This document shows, in pieces, positions 56,134 to 64,000 of a stretch of DNA of 64,000 bases. The translations under genes and the position numbers were made by a program. Source of the stretch: Anabaena sphaerica FACHB-251 (GTDB taxonomy: Bacteria > Cyanobacteriota > Cyanobacteriia > Cyanobacteriales > Nostocaceae). Every line of letters starts with the position of its first letter. The first letter of the stretch is position 1. The notes below the pieces were generated by a model. That model ran no database searches and was not told the DNA's origin. It saw only the letters and a program-made list of their open reading frames with translations. The DNA lies in NCBI RefSeq assembly GCF_014696825.1, contig NZ_JACJQU010000019.1:1-64000 (forward strand), written 5' to 3'.

Positions 56134-57373
56134 GTAAACCTTAAAAAATTATATATATCAGTAAAAAGGCAGATAAAAATCTCAGATAGACAGATAAAAC
56201 CTAACTACTTGGGTTTAATGCAAATTGGATTTGCTCACATCTTGTACCAATAAAAATTGATGTAATTTAATCACACCGTATAATTCCAAAACCCTTGATT
56301 TGGCGATAAAAACCCATAAAAATAAGGTATCCTTATCGCGCACCTTTTTGGGTTATCTGGGTTGGTACGGAGAGGTGCAAGATATGAGTTTGGGCGATAT
56401 TTCCCGTTTCCATAAGCATCTTTATCTATTAATATTTCAATTGTGATTAAAAAATAAAATAAATAAACAAAAAACGTAACCGTGAAAATACTGTCTTATT
56501 ACAAGAATAAATAACAGATAAATAATTAAAAACATCCTGATATCCTGATACAGAACAGCCTTTAAAAGCATGGTTTGATGATGCTTCCCGTTATTTAGAA
56601 AGTCGTAATCAAGGAATTTCTAGTTTTATTGAAAATTTAAAACATCATGGAGTTAGTGAAGAAATAATATAGCTTTAAATGAAATGAGTCACTGATTATT
56701 GATTTTGCGTCTTTGCACGAAACAAAAAAGCGATTCCTGCGGTAAAAATTCGATTCTATTAAAATAGAAAAACTAACCAACCCTTAAATAATATGCAAAC
56801 TATCACCTGCATTTTATACAAAGACCTGATTCCAGATCATTAGTTTTCGCTAAACAAGAATCACATAATTGAAAAAATTCTGTGTGTCATTCTAAAATTT
56901 CTCCCGAATTACAATCATATTGATAACCAGCTAAATGTACAATTTCCTCAAAAATATTTTGCTTCTTTTCCTTATCCAAATGATCAAAACAATGCTCACG
57001 TCTCAAGATTGTAATTACTTCATTTAACATATAACTTCCACTATGATTAACCTTAAAAGGATGCCTTCAACGGGCGTTGCCAGTGGTAAATTCTGGAATT
57101 GTTACCAAGAAAAGCTGATCGTCCTCTGACTGCTGTAAAGCTGTAGGTATAGCTGCGCTGACCGCGTTGCTTTGGTGTAGCCATTAGCTGCTGTAAATTT
57201 TTCCTGCTGCTATATATTAATTAAGAAACGTAAGTAAGTTGGCAGGAAAAAATCAAGGTATGTTACAAGATGTAAGATCGCTAAAAGTCTTTCCCCTCTT
57301 GCCTTTTGCCTCTTGCCTTTTGCCTTGCCACAAGGATAAATTTCAACGCCTACTTACTTAATCAAAGTATAAA
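56134..57373. other. 1.24-kb region of gene remnants and repeats
   Basis: It contains a frameshifted ORF fragment at 56552-56672 (plus strand; AWFDDASRYLESRNQGISSF, disrupted at an A5 run), a HicB-like start at about 56793-56843 (MQTITCILYKD then an early stop), a 47-codon minus-strand ORF (56887-57030), and a GCTGCGCTGACCGCGTTGC-type repeat near 57160. This looks like decaying accessory DNA. CTTGCC/TTTTGCC units at 57293-57333 precede the next gene. Confidence 0.55.
56887..57030 (-). CDS. Possible small protein (47 residues)
   Basis: An ATG-to-TGA ORF with a normal composition: MLNEVITILRREHCFDHLDK then EKKQNIFEEIVHLAGYQYDC and NSGEILE. It has a charged amphipathic-helix character and two Cys. 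I recognise no family and no clear ribosome binding site. It could be a real small gene or the end of a decayed one in this remnant-rich region. Confidence 0.4.
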   Translation of the reverse strand: MLNEVITILRREHCFDHLDKEKKQNIFEEIVHLAGYQYDCNSGEILE

Positions 57374-58879
57374 TTGAGGAATATGTACAAAGCTCCTTTA
57401 AATTTTCCCACAGCAAGATCATTGTGTCGAAGTCTGTTTGCTGTTTTGTTTAGCAGCAGTATGTTGATGCCTAACTTTGGTACTCAACCAGCAGCGGCAC
57501 AAGTAATGGAGTTTTGTCAGTTATCACCAAAAGCAGTTAAGGACAAAGAACAGCTACGTTTATCAGCATTTAAAGGCAATAAAGATGCTCAGAGACGCTA
57601 CCAAAAACTAGTAAAAGAACACATACAGAAATTACAAGATTGTCGCAGTCGAAATTGGCCTAAAACTCAAGCCATCTGGTTGCGCTTATATCCCTGTGAC
57701 TCTCAGCCGGGAGCTATTGATCAGATTATGGATCAGATAGTCAACAGTGGCTATAACCAAGTTTATTTAGAAGCATTTTATGATGGTCAGGTATTGTTAC
57801 CAGCAGCAAATAATCCTACAGTTTGGCCTGCTGTAGTTCGCACTCCGGGAAAAGAAAAAGTAGATTTATTAGCTGAAGGAATTAAAAAAGGACAAGAAAG
57901 AGGTTTAAAGGTTTATGCTTGGATGTTTACGATGAATTTTGGCTATACTTACGGCCAGATTGCTAGTAGAAAAGAGGCGATCGCTCGTAATGGTAAAGGT
58001 CAAAATAGCATAGAAGTTGTAGATAACCGTTCCCAAGTATTTGTAGACCCCTACAACCAGCAAGCGAAAGATGACTATTACCGCATGGTGCAAGAAATAA
58101 TGCGTCGTCGTCCTGATGGTTTGTTATTGGACTATGTACGCTATCCCCGACAAGCAGGAAGTGATTCCATCGCTACTAAAGTGTCGGATTTATGGGTATT
58201 TACTCCCGCAACTCAAGAAGCTTTTCTGCGTCGGGCCAAAAATAATAAGGGCTTAGAATTAATCCGCCGCTTTTTAAGTAAAGGATTCGTCACCGCTGGA
58301 GATATAGGTGAAGTAGATAAACTCTATCCCCAAGAAGATGAACCGATGTGGGAAGGACGTAATCTTCCAGTCGCACAAAAATCACTGCTGACACCAAACC
58401 AGAAACAACCAATTTTACAATCAGAGTTATGGTTGTTAGCAGTTGCTCACGCGATGCAGGGTATATTAGATTTTGTCGCCTTAGCTAGTTATCCAGCCAC
58501 ACAAAATAATATTCCCGCTGGAGTAGTATTTTTCCCCGATGGTAATCAAACCGTAGGCAAAGGTTATGATTCCCGTTTGCAACCTTGGGATAGATTTCCT
58601 AATTCTCTAGAATGGCATCCTATGTCTTATGCTACTTGTGGTAATGCCAGTTGTATTATGGATCAAGTGCAACGGGTTTTGAGTATGGCACAACCAAGAA
58701 CACAGGTAATTCCCGCTTTAGCTGGTAAGTGGGGAGAACCAATCACTGGCCGTCCACCTCTAGAAGTGCAGATGGCAGCTTTACGACGATTTTCACCCCA
58801 AATCAATGCAGTCAGTCATTTTGCTTATTCTTGGCAACATCCAGAACATGATGGCGATCGTAAATTTTGCCGGAATTAA
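57374..58879 (+). CDS. Secreted glycoside hydrolase-like protein (GHL10-like TIM barrel)
   Basis: A 501-residue protein. The signal peptide (SLFAVLFSSSMLMPNFGTQP, ending AAAQ) is followed by a Lys-rich helical stretch and then a TIM barrel of the GHL10/DUF4015-type glycoside hydrolase-like family: AIWLRLYPCD, GYNQVYLEAFYDG, GLKVYAWMFTMNFGYTYGQ, VFVDPYNQQAKDDYYRMVQE and the catalytic-type strand RRPDGLLLDYVRYPR near 250. Periplasmic or extracellular polysaccharide cleavage is probable; the substrate is unknown. Related proteins are common in cyanobacteria. Confidence 0.83.
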   Translation: MRNMYKAPLNFPTARSLCRSLFAVLFSSSMLMPNFGTQPAAAQVMEFCQLSPKAVKDKEQLRLSAFKGNKDAQRRYQKLVKEHIQKLQDCRSRNWPKTQAIWLRLYPCDSQPGAIDQIMDQIVNSGYNQVYLEAFYDGQVLLPAANNPTVWPAVVRTPGKEKVDLLAEGIKKGQERGLKVYAWMFTMNFGYTYGQIASRKEAIARNGKGQNSIEVVDNRSQVFVDPYNQQAKDDYYRMVQEIMRRRPDGLLLDYVRYPRQAGSDSIATKVSDLWVFTPATQEAFLRRAKNNKGLELIRRFLSKGFVTAGDIGEVDKLYPQEDEPMWEGRNLPVAQKSLLTPNQKQPILQSELWLLAVAHAMQGILDFVALASYPATQNNIPAGVVFFPDGNQTVGKGYDSRLQPWDRFPNSLEWHPMSYATCGNASCIMDQVQRVLSMAQPRTQVIPALAGKWGEPITGRPPLEVQMAALRRFSPQINAVSHFAYSWQHPEHDGDRKFCRN

Positions 58880-58896
58880 TACAGCAGAATTCAGGA

Positions 58897-58925
58897 GTAG
58901 AGACGTTCCGGCGGAACGTCTCTAC
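58897..58925. repeat. Palindromic repeat, second copy
   Basis: GTAGAGACGTTCCGGCGGAA then CGTCTCTAC is identical in core to the palindrome at 33770-33800. It lies 18 bases after the hydrolase stop between converging genes, where it may terminate transcription. Confidence 0.65.
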
Positions 58926-58943
58926 AGGAGTCTTTTGACTTGT

Positions 58944-59906
58944 TTACCAATCTCCTAACTGCGTAGCCAAAAAATAACGGACATGATCAGTGAATTTTAG
59001 CCCAAAGTTGCTGTTTCCATGTCCTAAACCTGGAACTACATAACAATCACCATCAGGGAAACATCGAGCGCAAGCTTGAGCATTTTTAAAATTCACAATT
59101 GGGTCATCAGCACCTACTAAAAATCTCACCCGTCGCGGTAACTGAACTTGTTCAATATAGGTCATCGGGTCACACAATTGAGCATATTTATCAGAATATT
59201 TCAAATTGTTAGCCAACGTGAGCATCTGCACGACTGGTTTTATTTGTGGTTGCACTTTTGCCAAAATAATTTCTGCTAAAGTTCCCAAAGGTGAAGCTGC
59301 TAAATCTGGCAAAAACCCACGCCCCCAACTATTAGCAAAAGCTGAAATATCAGCATGGCCAATTGTACCTAATAACCTTTCCCCAATTCCATGAGCAGTA
59401 AAAGTGTATGCGCTAAATAAAACCCCCATACTCACACCAAACAAACCTAAACGATGACTAATACCGTATTTTTCACAGCAAAATTGATGAATTCTTGTAA
59501 TATCTAACGCAGTTTGCTGAAATACTGTTAATAAAAGTTGCGTATCAAAGGAAATACCCCGATCAATTAAAGGCTTAATTTCATTTTCTACCACAGCTTT
59601 AAATGTTCTTACCAAACTTCTTTCTCCCGCAAATGGCGTATCAAATAAAGCCACAGCAATACCCATCTGTGTTAACGTGGGGATAATAAAATTATTCCAC
59701 TGATAGGGCGCACACATCCCTTGTAAACCAATGACTAAAGGTGTATCTTGTAGAGGTCGATGACTGGGAAGAAACACCGCTACAGGAAAACCGCTCAGTC
59801 TTTCATCAATATCAGTTATTCCTGTGTAAGAAAATGGTTCATGACACCAATAGCGATGACCATTTACACCCTCATAATTAATCGGATCAGCATCGTAGAT
59901 AGGCAT
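58944..59906 (-). CDS. Alpha/beta hydrolase family protein
   Basis: A 320-residue alpha/beta hydrolase. The nucleophile elbow is GVSMGVLF near 155-160 (G-x-S-x-G), the acid is Asp in RFLVGADDP near 268, and the His is in VPGLGHGN near 298. GLQGMCAPYQWN near 62 gives the oxyanion region. No signal peptide. Acyl-ester or peptide substrate unknown. Codon use matches the surroundings; convergent with the GHL10-like gene. Confidence 0.85.
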   Translation of the reverse strand: MPIYDADPINYEGVNGHRYWCHEPFSYTGITDIDERLSGFPVAVFLPSHRPLQDTPLVIGLQGMCAPYQWNNFIIPTLTQMGIAVALFDTPFAGERSLVRTFKAVVENEIKPLIDRGISFDTQLLLTVFQQTALDITRIHQFCCEKYGISHRLGLFGVSMGVLFSAYTFTAHGIGERLLGTIGHADISAFANSWGRGFLPDLAASPLGTLAEIILAKVQPQIKPVVQMLTLANNLKYSDKYAQLCDPMTYIEQVQLPRRVRFLVGADDPIVNFKNAQACARCFPDGDCYVVPGLGHGNSNFGLKFTDHVRYFLATQLGDW

Positions 59907-59933
59907 CTTAGAGAAAGAGTAAATACTAAATAA

Positions 59934-61067
59934 CTAAATTTTATACCCCTTTTTATTTTTCTTAGCACGTTTTTGTTGATACATCAATTCATCTGCCAAA
60001 GTAATTAAATGATCTAAAGAAACTGGTTGGTTATAATCATAACTCACTACCCCTATACTCATTGACATATCAAACGGCTTATTTCCAGATTTATTATACT
60101 CATCAATAGACGATTGTAGTCGCCCTATCATTACTTCTAAACTAGGGTCATTACCTTGCAGTAATACCACAAATTCATCACCCCCCAATCTCCCCAAAGT
60201 ATCGGATTGACGAAAAGTTTGTTTGATTAAGTTAGCAGCTGCAACTATAGCCGCATCACCTATTTCATGTCCTAATTGATCATTGATTTGTTTGAGTCCA
60301 TCCAAATCAATAAACATTAAATAAGTAGGAATTTGAGTCCGTTGGGCTGACTTGAATTGTTGTTCTGCAACTACAAAAAATCCTCGTCGATTGTATAAAT
60401 CTGTCAACTCATCAGTTAGAGAAAGACGACGCACCTCAGCCTCAGCAGCTTTTCGTTCTTCAATTTCCTTTTCTAAAGCAACAGTACGATCTTTTACTCG
60501 CTGTTCTAATTCTGAATAAACTTCTACATTTTCCATTGCTACAGAAGTAACATCTGCCAATGCCTGCAACACCTTGACTTCTTCTAAGGTAGGTTGATGG
60601 TGAATGGCCCAGTAAGTGCCAATAGCTCCTATGGGTTGTTGTGTGCGAATAGGAACCATCACCATACTTTTTATAAATGTAGGTTTATAGGCAACATGGG
60701 GAACGCGCTCATCAACACTTACATCTTCAATAATCGCAGGTTGATGGTTAAACATCGCCCAACCACCAATACAAATATTCATCGGAAATCTTTGACCTTT
60801 CCAAAGTGGGGCAATAGCATCCTCGTCAGCATAGTAACAGCAACCATTATCCTGTAGTACAAAACTAGCTCCATCTGATGCCGTCAAATCTCGTGCAGCT
60901 ACCCGCACAATTTCCATAATTCTGTCTAAACTACGGGCTAGAGAAAGGTCTTGAACTACTAATAATAAACGTTCCATTGCCTGTAAGTATTGCCTAGTTG
61001 CATTACTTTCTGTTTTAAATCGAATTCGACAAGACAATGGTACGGAAATATCTTCTGTATTTTTCAT
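59934..61067 (-). CDS. GAF-GGDEF diguanylate cyclase
   Basis: A 377-residue signalling enzyme making cyclic di-GMP. A GAF domain occupies ~25-190 (LLLVVQDLSLARSLDRIMEI, FPMNICIGGWAMFNHQPAII, MVMVPIRTQQPIGAIGTYWA). A short coiled coil (EQRVKDRTVALEKEIEERKA) joins the GGDEF domain, whose active site reads RLGGDEFVVLL near 297, with DGLKQINDQLGHEIGDAA for the substrate/metal face. An intact GGDEF motif suggests activity; I see no inhibitory RxxD. ATG at 61067 was chosen over an upstream TTG. Confidence 0.92.
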   Translation of the reverse strand: MKNTEDISVPLSCRIRFKTESNATRQYLQAMERLLLVVQDLSLARSLDRIMEIVRVAARDLTASDGASFVLQDNGCCYYADEDAIAPLWKGQRFPMNICIGGWAMFNHQPAIIEDVSVDERVPHVAYKPTFIKSMVMVPIRTQQPIGAIGTYWAIHHQPTLEEVKVLQALADVTSVAMENVEVYSELEQRVKDRTVALEKEIEERKAAEAEVRRLSLTDELTDLYNRRGFFVVAEQQFKSAQRTQIPTYLMFIDLDGLKQINDQLGHEIGDAAIVAAANLIKQTFRQSDTLGRLGGDEFVVLLQGNDPSLEVMIGRLQSSIDEYNKSGNKPFDMSMSIGVVSYDYNQPVSLDHLITLADELMYQQKRAKKNKKGYKI

Positions 61068-61149
61068 ATACCTATCTATGAGTTTCAAACACTCTTTAAT
61101 GTTGATATAGTAGCTAGGTTGTGTTGGAAGAAACTATTTTTACTGAAAT

Positions 61150-61241
61150 AGGACTTACGCAAGATTGAACTCAAAACCTAATTCTTGCGTAGGGGTAATT
61201 CATGAATTACCCCTACTTCCGTTCTGTTTTGCGTAAGTCCT
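61150..61241. mobile_element. MITE, copy 3 of the 92-bp family
   Basis: AGGACTTACGCA and TGCGTAAGTCCT ends, with an inner palindrome AGGGGTAATTCATGAATTAC. It matches copy 1 (6671-6783) as the reverse complement. TGAAAT flanks both ends (61144-61149; and, after one extra G, 61243-61248), a probable 6-bp target duplication. Located upstream of the diguanylate cyclase gene. Confidence 0.78.
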
Positions 61242-61463
61242 GTGAAATATTCCCCGAATGATAAATTAACAAACAGCTTCTTTGATTACTATTAATCACC
61301 TACATTTATAATGCCAGTTCCAAGTAAATTATTAAAATTTTGTTAACAATATGTATTTTTTTTGTTATTGTACTTTTCATAACAATTAAAAATAAATTCA
61401 TACGCATCAAAAATCGCTGCTACTCATAAATTTATTGCTAGGTTAGATGATTACGCGATTGCA

Positions 61464-64000
61464 TTATTTCGTCTCCATCCAATTATCACCCGCACGCACA
61501 TCAACAACTAAAGGAACACTTAAACTCACAGCATTTTCCATCACCGACTTAATTTGTATTTGCAATTCTTCCCATTCTGGCGGAGGAACTTCAAATACTA
61601 ATTCATCATGCACCTGTAACAACAACCGCGCTTGATAATTCTTTAAAACCTCATGTAATTGCACCATCGCAATTTTAATAATATCTGCACTCGAACCTTG
61701 AATTGGTGCATTCGCAGCAGAACGTAATAACCCCGCATCATAAGCACCCAAATTTTTTAACTTACTCAAATTAATATCTTCTAAATCTCTACCTCTTAAC
61801 TCTTGTAAGCTTTTACTAGTAAAATCTAAATAACGTCTTCTTCCCAAAATTGTTTCTACATAACCTTGAGAAATTGCTTGTTTTTTCACACCCTCCAAAT
61901 ATTTAAATACTAGGGGATATCGTTCATTAAATCGCTTAATAAATTCATTCGCATTAGCTTTATCTACACCTGTAGAACGTGCAAACTTAAGCGAACCCAT
62001 CCCATAAATCACACCAAAGTTAATTGTCTTAGCAAAACGTCTTTCTTCTGATGTCACTTCTTCTTTTTCAAAGACTAACTTTGCTGTAACTGTGTGAATA
62101 TCTTCATTTTGCTGATATGCTTTTAGTAATATAGGTTCTTGACTCAAATGAGCCAAAATTCTTAACTCAATTTGTGAATAGTCAGCAGCTACCATCAACC
62201 AACCAGATTCAGGTAAAAATGCTTTTCTAATTTGTCTGCTAAAAGCAGTACGGATAGGAATATTTTGTAAATTGGGATTAGAAGAAGATAACCTACCTGT
62301 AGAAGTTGCAGTTTGGTTAAAATCAGTATGTAACCGTTGACTTTGGGGATGTACCAACGCTGGTAAAGCATCTACATAGGTAGACTTTAATTTTGATAAA
62401 GTCCGATATTCAATAATCGCATCCACAAAACCAGTATCATCAATTTCTTGGAGTTTTTCTAAAGTTGCTGCGTCGGTAGAATAACCTGTTTGAATTTTGC
62501 GGGAATGTTTGGTACTTAAACCGAGTTTTTCAAACAAAATATAACTCAGTTGTTTAGGAGAACCTAAATTAAATGTTTCTCCAGCAATTTCAGTTGCTTG
62601 TATTTCTAATTTAGCTAATTCAGTTTCTAACTGCTGAGATAATTCTTGCAAATAACCGGAGTTAATTCTCACCCCTGTGTATTCCATTTCCGCTAACACT
62701 GCTTCTAGTGGTTGTTCTACTTCCACCAATAATTTCGCTAAATCTGGTGCTTTTTCTAATTCTGCACGCAATTTATCAACTAATTGAAATGTCGCATAAA
62801 CTTGAGTACCACAATAATACGCTACTAAATTAATTCCAATATCAGCAATAGTTTTTTGTGGTTCTTTTTTACCTGTTTTGGGAACAATATCATTATATTC
62901 TGTTAACTGTAAACCCAAATGTCTTAAAGATAAATCACTTAAATTATGAGTAGTATCTGGATTAATCAAATAACTTGCTAACATCGGATCAAATACCACA
63001 CCTGCTAAATTAATTCCCTGACATTTGAAAATTAATCTATCAAATTTAGCATTTTGAAAAGTTTTCGGATAATCAGCACTTTCCAAAATTGAACGTAATG
63101 CTGATAGCACTAAATTTAATTGTAAATTATTCCCTATTTTATGACCAACAGGAATATAAGCAACTTCATTTTCTCCTATTCCCCAACAACAACCAATTCC
63201 TACTAAATCAGCATCTCTAGGTTCTAAAGCTGTAGTTTCTGTATCCCAAGCGACGGGTTTTTCTGTGTTAGTGCATTTTTGGAGAATGCTAACTAATTCT
63301 TGTAATTTATCTTCTGTGTCAATGATACGTATCTGAATTGATGACTCAGGTAATTTTTCAGCCTTAGCTGTATCTTCAGCACTAAAAAACCATAAATCAT
63401 CATTTTCTTCTGGTTCAATCTTATTAATTTCTTCTACTTTGGTTTCTAGAACCTTACCCCCAAATTTCTCTTGTAGTTGGTTGATTTGTTCTAAGAATTT
63501 CTTAAATTCTAATTTCTCTAAAATAGGAATTAAATTGTTAGTATCAAAACCTGTTAATTGACAATCTTCTAAATTGACTTCTATAGGTACATCGACAACT
63601 ATCTGCGCTAAATATTGAGAATGCAGAGCATCTTCTTTACCTGCAATCAATTTTTCATGAGTTGAACCTGTGATTTCATCTAACTTTGCATAAATTTCAG
63701 CCAGAGAATTATAAGTATTGAGCAGTTTAACCGCTGTCTTTTCACCAATTCCTCTGACTCCAGGAATATTATCTGATTTATCACCGCAAAGAGCTTTAAA
63801 ATCTACAATTTGTGTAGGTAATACGCCTAATTTTTCCTTAACTTGTTCTGCTTGAAATTCCGTGATGCTATTCGCAGAACGTTTTAAAGCTTCAGGACTA
63901 AAATTTAAAACTGTAATACCTTTTCTTTCATCAATTAGTTGGAATAAATCTCTATCTCCAGATAAAATCTTAACTCGATAACCAGCCGCAGACGCTTTTT
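61464..64000 (-). CDS. polA: DNA polymerase I (5' end outside window)
   Basis: PolA fills gaps and removes RNA primers. Reading runs open to the right edge, so the N-terminus is missing. Visible, in gene order: the 5'-3' exonuclease domain (ILSGDRDLFQLI, DFKALCGDKSDNIPGV, GEKTAVKLL, ~63990-63660); the 3'-5' exonuclease-like domain (VAWDTETTALEPRDADLVGI, DTE near 63240); and the family A polymerase with TSTGRLSSSNPNLQNIP, motif A VAADYSQIELRILAHL, motif B RRFAKTINFGVIYG, and motif C LLLQVHDELVFEVP. The C-terminus is at 61464. The exonuclease shows its catalytic acidic residues (DTE, then PMLASYLI-type region), so proofreading may be retained. Confidence 0.96.
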   Translation of the reverse strand, partial: KASAAGYRVKILSGDRDLFQLIDERKGITVLNFSPEALKRSANSITEFQAEQVKEKLGVLPTQIVDFKALCGDKSDNIPGVRGIGEKTAVKLLNTYNSLAEIYAKLDEITGSTHEKLIAGKEDALHSQYLAQIVVDVPIEVNLEDCQLTGFDTNNLIPILEKLEFKKFLEQINQLQEKFGGKVLETKVEEINKIEPEENDDLWFFSAEDTAKAEKLPESSIQIRIIDTEDKLQELVSILQKCTNTEKPVAWDTETTALEPRDADLVGIGCCWGIGENEVAYIPVGHKIGNNLQLNLVLSALRSILESADYPKTFQNAKFDRLIFKCQGINLAGVVFDPMLASYLINPDTTHNLSDLSLRHLGLQLTEYNDIVPKTGKKEPQKTIADIGINLVAYYCGTQVYATFQLVDKLRAELEKAPDLAKLLVEVEQPLEAVLAEMEYTGVRINSGYLQELSQQLETELAKLEIQATEIAGETFNLGSPKQLSYILFEKLGLSTKHSRKIQTGYSTDAATLEKLQEIDDTGFVDAIIEYRTLSKLKSTYVDALPALVHPQSQRLHTDFNQTATSTGRLSSSNPNLQNIPIRTAFSRQIRKAFLPESGWLMVAADYSQIELRILAHLSQEPILLKAYQQNEDIHTVTAKLVFEKEEVTSEERRFAKTINFGVIYGMGSLKFARSTGVDKANANEFIKRFNERYPLVFKYLEGVKKQAISQGYVETILGRRRYLDFTSKSLQELRGRDLEDINLSKLKNLGAYDAGLLRSAANAPIQGSSADIIKIAMVQLHEVLKNYQARLLLQVHDELVFEVPPPEWEELQIQIKSVMENAVSLSVPLVVDVRAGDNWMETK

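Overview
The window looks like chromosome of a filamentous, probably heterocyst-forming (Nostocales) cyanobacterium. The grounds are: abundant HIP1 octamers GCGATCGC (for example 15423-15430 and 19149-19156), cyanobacteria-specific genes (petG, cytM, ycf54, ftn2, a DUF3370 protein), low GC, and many short tandemly repeated repetitive (STRR) heptamer arrays between genes. I cannot name the genus.

Layout. 1-150: 3' end of a 5S rRNA and the rRNA operon terminator. 277-2900: accessory DNA with a full-length group II intron on the minus strand, the 3' remnant of a second group II intron, and an array of direct repeats. 2905-6640: a chimeric acetyltransferase ORF, a seven-bladed WD40 protein and a secreted protein. 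6.9-13.3 kb: argS, the division gene ftn2, and pdhA. 13.5-16.6 kb: a mutarotase-like gene, tRNA-Lys with a clear promoter, and a two-gene unit joining a HipA-like kinase to a HIRAN-domain protein. 16.9-21.5 kb: DUF3370, pyroglutamyl peptidase, hisH, rsmD, petG (37 codons), cytM and a TPR protein. 21.8-25.9 kb: a probable uracil-catabolism cluster of URC1-like, URC4-like, a small zinc-ribbon protein and upp. 25.9-35.0 kb: Uma2 nuclease-like, pdxJ, a SnoaL-like protein, ycf54, a secreted protein, divergent PAP2, crtE, folD, a lipoprotein, two tandem NUDIX genes and an AI-2E family transporter. 35.1-38.1 kb: a small accessory island with a BrnTA-type module, a HigBA-type module and a Ser/Thr kinase/WG-repeat pseudogene broken by a 233-bp MITE. 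38.2-53.5 kb: mutS, a PEP-synthase-like enzyme, mgtC, recF, a P-type Ca2+-ATPase, a transglutaminase-like protein, an orphan protein and a Cas4/RecB-like nuclease. 53.6-64.0 kb: a phosphohexomutase, LapA-like and Mrr-like proteins, a 1.2-kb region of gene remnants, a GHL10-like secreted hydrolase, an alpha/beta hydrolase, a GAF-GGDEF cyclase, and polA running off the right edge.

Most genes are dispersed housekeeping genes rather than long operons. The clearest functional groupings are URC1-URC4-upp, the overlapping HipA-like/HIRAN pair, the two toxin-antitoxin pairs, and folD-crtE-PAP2 on one strand. The strongest theme is small repeats remodelling genes. A 92-bp MITE family has three copies with apparent 6-bp target duplications. 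STRR heptamers or similar repeats appear to lie in frame inside recF, mutS, the PEP-synthase-like gene and the tail of the pyroglutamyl peptidase gene. A small dispersed repeat lies inside a NUDIX gene and inside a signal peptide. My best candidate for an undescribed system is the HipA-like kinase/HIRAN pair at 14.9-16.6 kb.
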